A DNA stretch of 64,000 nucleotides from Eubacterium callanderi (lineage in GTDB: Bacteria; Bacillota; Clostridia; Eubacteriales; Eubacteriaceae), in assembly GCF_900142645.1 (NCBI RefSeq), contig NZ_FRBP01000013.1, positions 1 through 64,000 on the forward strand, given 5' to 3'. Below, piece after piece: positions 63,276 to 64,000 of this stretch; the first letter of the stretch is position 1; every line of letters begins with the position of its first letter. Both the position numbers and the translations under genes were made by a program. The notes under the pieces were generated by a model, which saw nothing but the letters and a program-made list of their open reading frames with translations, ran no database searches and had not been told where the DNA came from.

Positions 63276-64000
63276 TTATTTAATATTTTGTTGTATAATA
63301 CGGTATGAAATCATGAGGTATTCTTTCGTATAAGGATTGTCTAAATCATAATGAAGAAGTGATTTTATTTTTTGCATTCGATAGATTAAGGTGTTTCTAT
63401 GAATAAAAAGACTTGAGGCAGTTTTTTGCAGGTTGCAATTGTTGCGTATATAAGAGATTAACGTCAATAAAAAATCTGTATTGTTTTCATTGTCATATCT
63501 CATTAGCTCAATAGAATCAGGATGGCACATGGAAATATTGGCAGGCAGATCGTTATGTCCGATAATCAGATTTACGGCATGATCATAAAAAGAGAAAAAA
63601 GTAGTGTCGTGTCTTGTTTCTATTCCGTAGTTTATTGTGGAGACCGCTTGAATATAGTAATCGAATAAAAGAAAAAAGCCGTTAAATTTATTGCTAACAC
63701 CACAAAATAATTTTTCAGTTTGAGCAATTTGTGATAAGCTTATGGAAATGTCTTTATTTAGAAGTGTTTGGTTTAAAATTAATATAATTTTGTCAGAAAA
63801 TTCAATACATAAAATTTTATTGTTAAACTGTTTTTCTAAAATTATTTTTATATTATTAATAATACCTTTTAAATTTTTCGATTCGCTATGTGTTGGAGAG
63901 AGTACGGCTACGGCGTAACAATCACATTCTTGCCAGCCCTTTAAAGATAAATAATAAGATACCAGCTTTTTATCATAAATATTGCCATTAAGAATATTAA
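63276..64000 (-). CDS. PucR/CdaR-type transcriptional regulator, C-terminal part
   Basis: The minus-strand frame stays open from its stop at 63276 to the window edge, about 240 residues, so the start lies outside. The C-terminal HTH_30 domain is clear (LISYIRNNCNLQKTASSLFI; HRNTLIYRMQKIKSLL; DLDNP). The part before it (KGWQECDCYAVAVLSPTHSE; FCGVSNKFNGFF) resembles the GGDEF-like middle domain of CdaR proteins. It converges on the glycyl radical operon and may be a second regulator of it. Base composition is AT-rich like that operon. Confidence 0.82.
   Translation of the reverse strand, partial: NILNGNIYDKKLVSYYLSLKGWQECDCYAVAVLSPTHSESKNLKGIINNIKIILEKQFNNKILCIEFSDKIILILNQTLLNKDISISLSQIAQTEKLFCGVSNKFNGFFLLFDYYIQAVSTINYGIETRHDTTFFSFYDHAVNLIIGHNDLPANISMCHPDSIELMRYDNENNTDFLLTLISYIRNNCNLQKTASSLFIHRNTLIYRMQKIKSLLHYDLDNPYTKEYLMISYRIIQQNIK

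Noticed and set aside
1-64000. CRISPR arrays, tRNA or rRNA genes
   Set aside because: No regularly spaced short repeats and no cloverleaf or rRNA-like segments were recognised by reading; a tRNA scan was not possible.

Overview
The window looks like a chromosome segment of a Gram-positive, anaerobic Clostridia-class bacterium, most likely from the Eubacterium limosum group (Eubacteriaceae). This is inferred from gene content and order, not from a database match. The clues are the division and cell-wall cluster order, a fused IspH-ribosomal protein S1, an [FeFe] hydrogenase, two radical-SAM enzymes, a glycyl radical enzyme, and Firmicutes-type promoters and Shine-Dalgarno (SD) sites.

Accessory region (1-7.3 kb). 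AT-rich and partly decayed. It holds the C-terminal end of a repeat-containing wall-anchored surface protein, a wrecked IS110-family transposase, a mobile-element-type sigma-like regulator, a Y-family DNA polymerase with a YolD-like partner, a small excisionase and a tyrosine integrase. The integrase end abuts a GC-rich host gene (M15 peptidase) that has no visible ribosome-binding site, so an element boundary probably lies near 7.24-7.28 kb.

Host region A (7.3-18 kb). Small transcription units: a radical SAM protein, a MATE exporter with its MarR repressor and a palindromic operator, a secreted-type amidase, the antiterminator GlpP behind a perfect promoter and a terminator-like leader, an SGNH hydrolase, two very small proteins, and a minus-strand group of UPF0237 (ACT), UPF0210, a small Fe-S protein and a variant [FeFe] hydrogenase. 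An elaborate nested RNA hairpin lies before the Fe-S/hydrogenase pair.

Division and cell-wall cluster (18.1-33 kb). mraZ, rsmH, ftsL-like, a PASTA-containing PBP, murF, mraY, murD, ftsW, murG, ftsQ/divIB, two DUF881 genes, sbp and ftsZ, then nrdR. The mraZ promoter carries 10-bp-phased GTGG boxes. A MITE-like inverted-repeat segment splits the PBP from murF, which has its own promoter. murC, murB, ddl and ftsA are absent here.

Housekeeping region (33.4-57.3 kb). NUDIX hydrolase, lysA, site-2 protease, scpA, scpB, rluB, a small unknown gene, an mnmM-like methyltransferase, an RpiR regulator, a flavoprotein, cmk, plsC, ispH-rpsA, a PurF-like protein lacking the catalytic cysteine, comM, a GGDEF-EAL protein, dprA, topA, hslV, hslU, rpsB and tsf.

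Catabolic cluster (57.4-64 kb). A DeoR-type repressor, a frameshifted FGGY (glycerol-kinase-like) kinase behind a near-consensus promoter, a glycyl radical enzyme with a GCTE active-site motif, its activase, and a converging PucR-type regulator that runs off the window. The enzyme's substrate cannot be assigned. This cluster is the best candidate for an undescribed pathway.

A related hairpin sequence (GACCGyCCGTTTCGGACGGTC-like) recurs at five intergenic places, as terminators and as the ends of the MITE-like segment.
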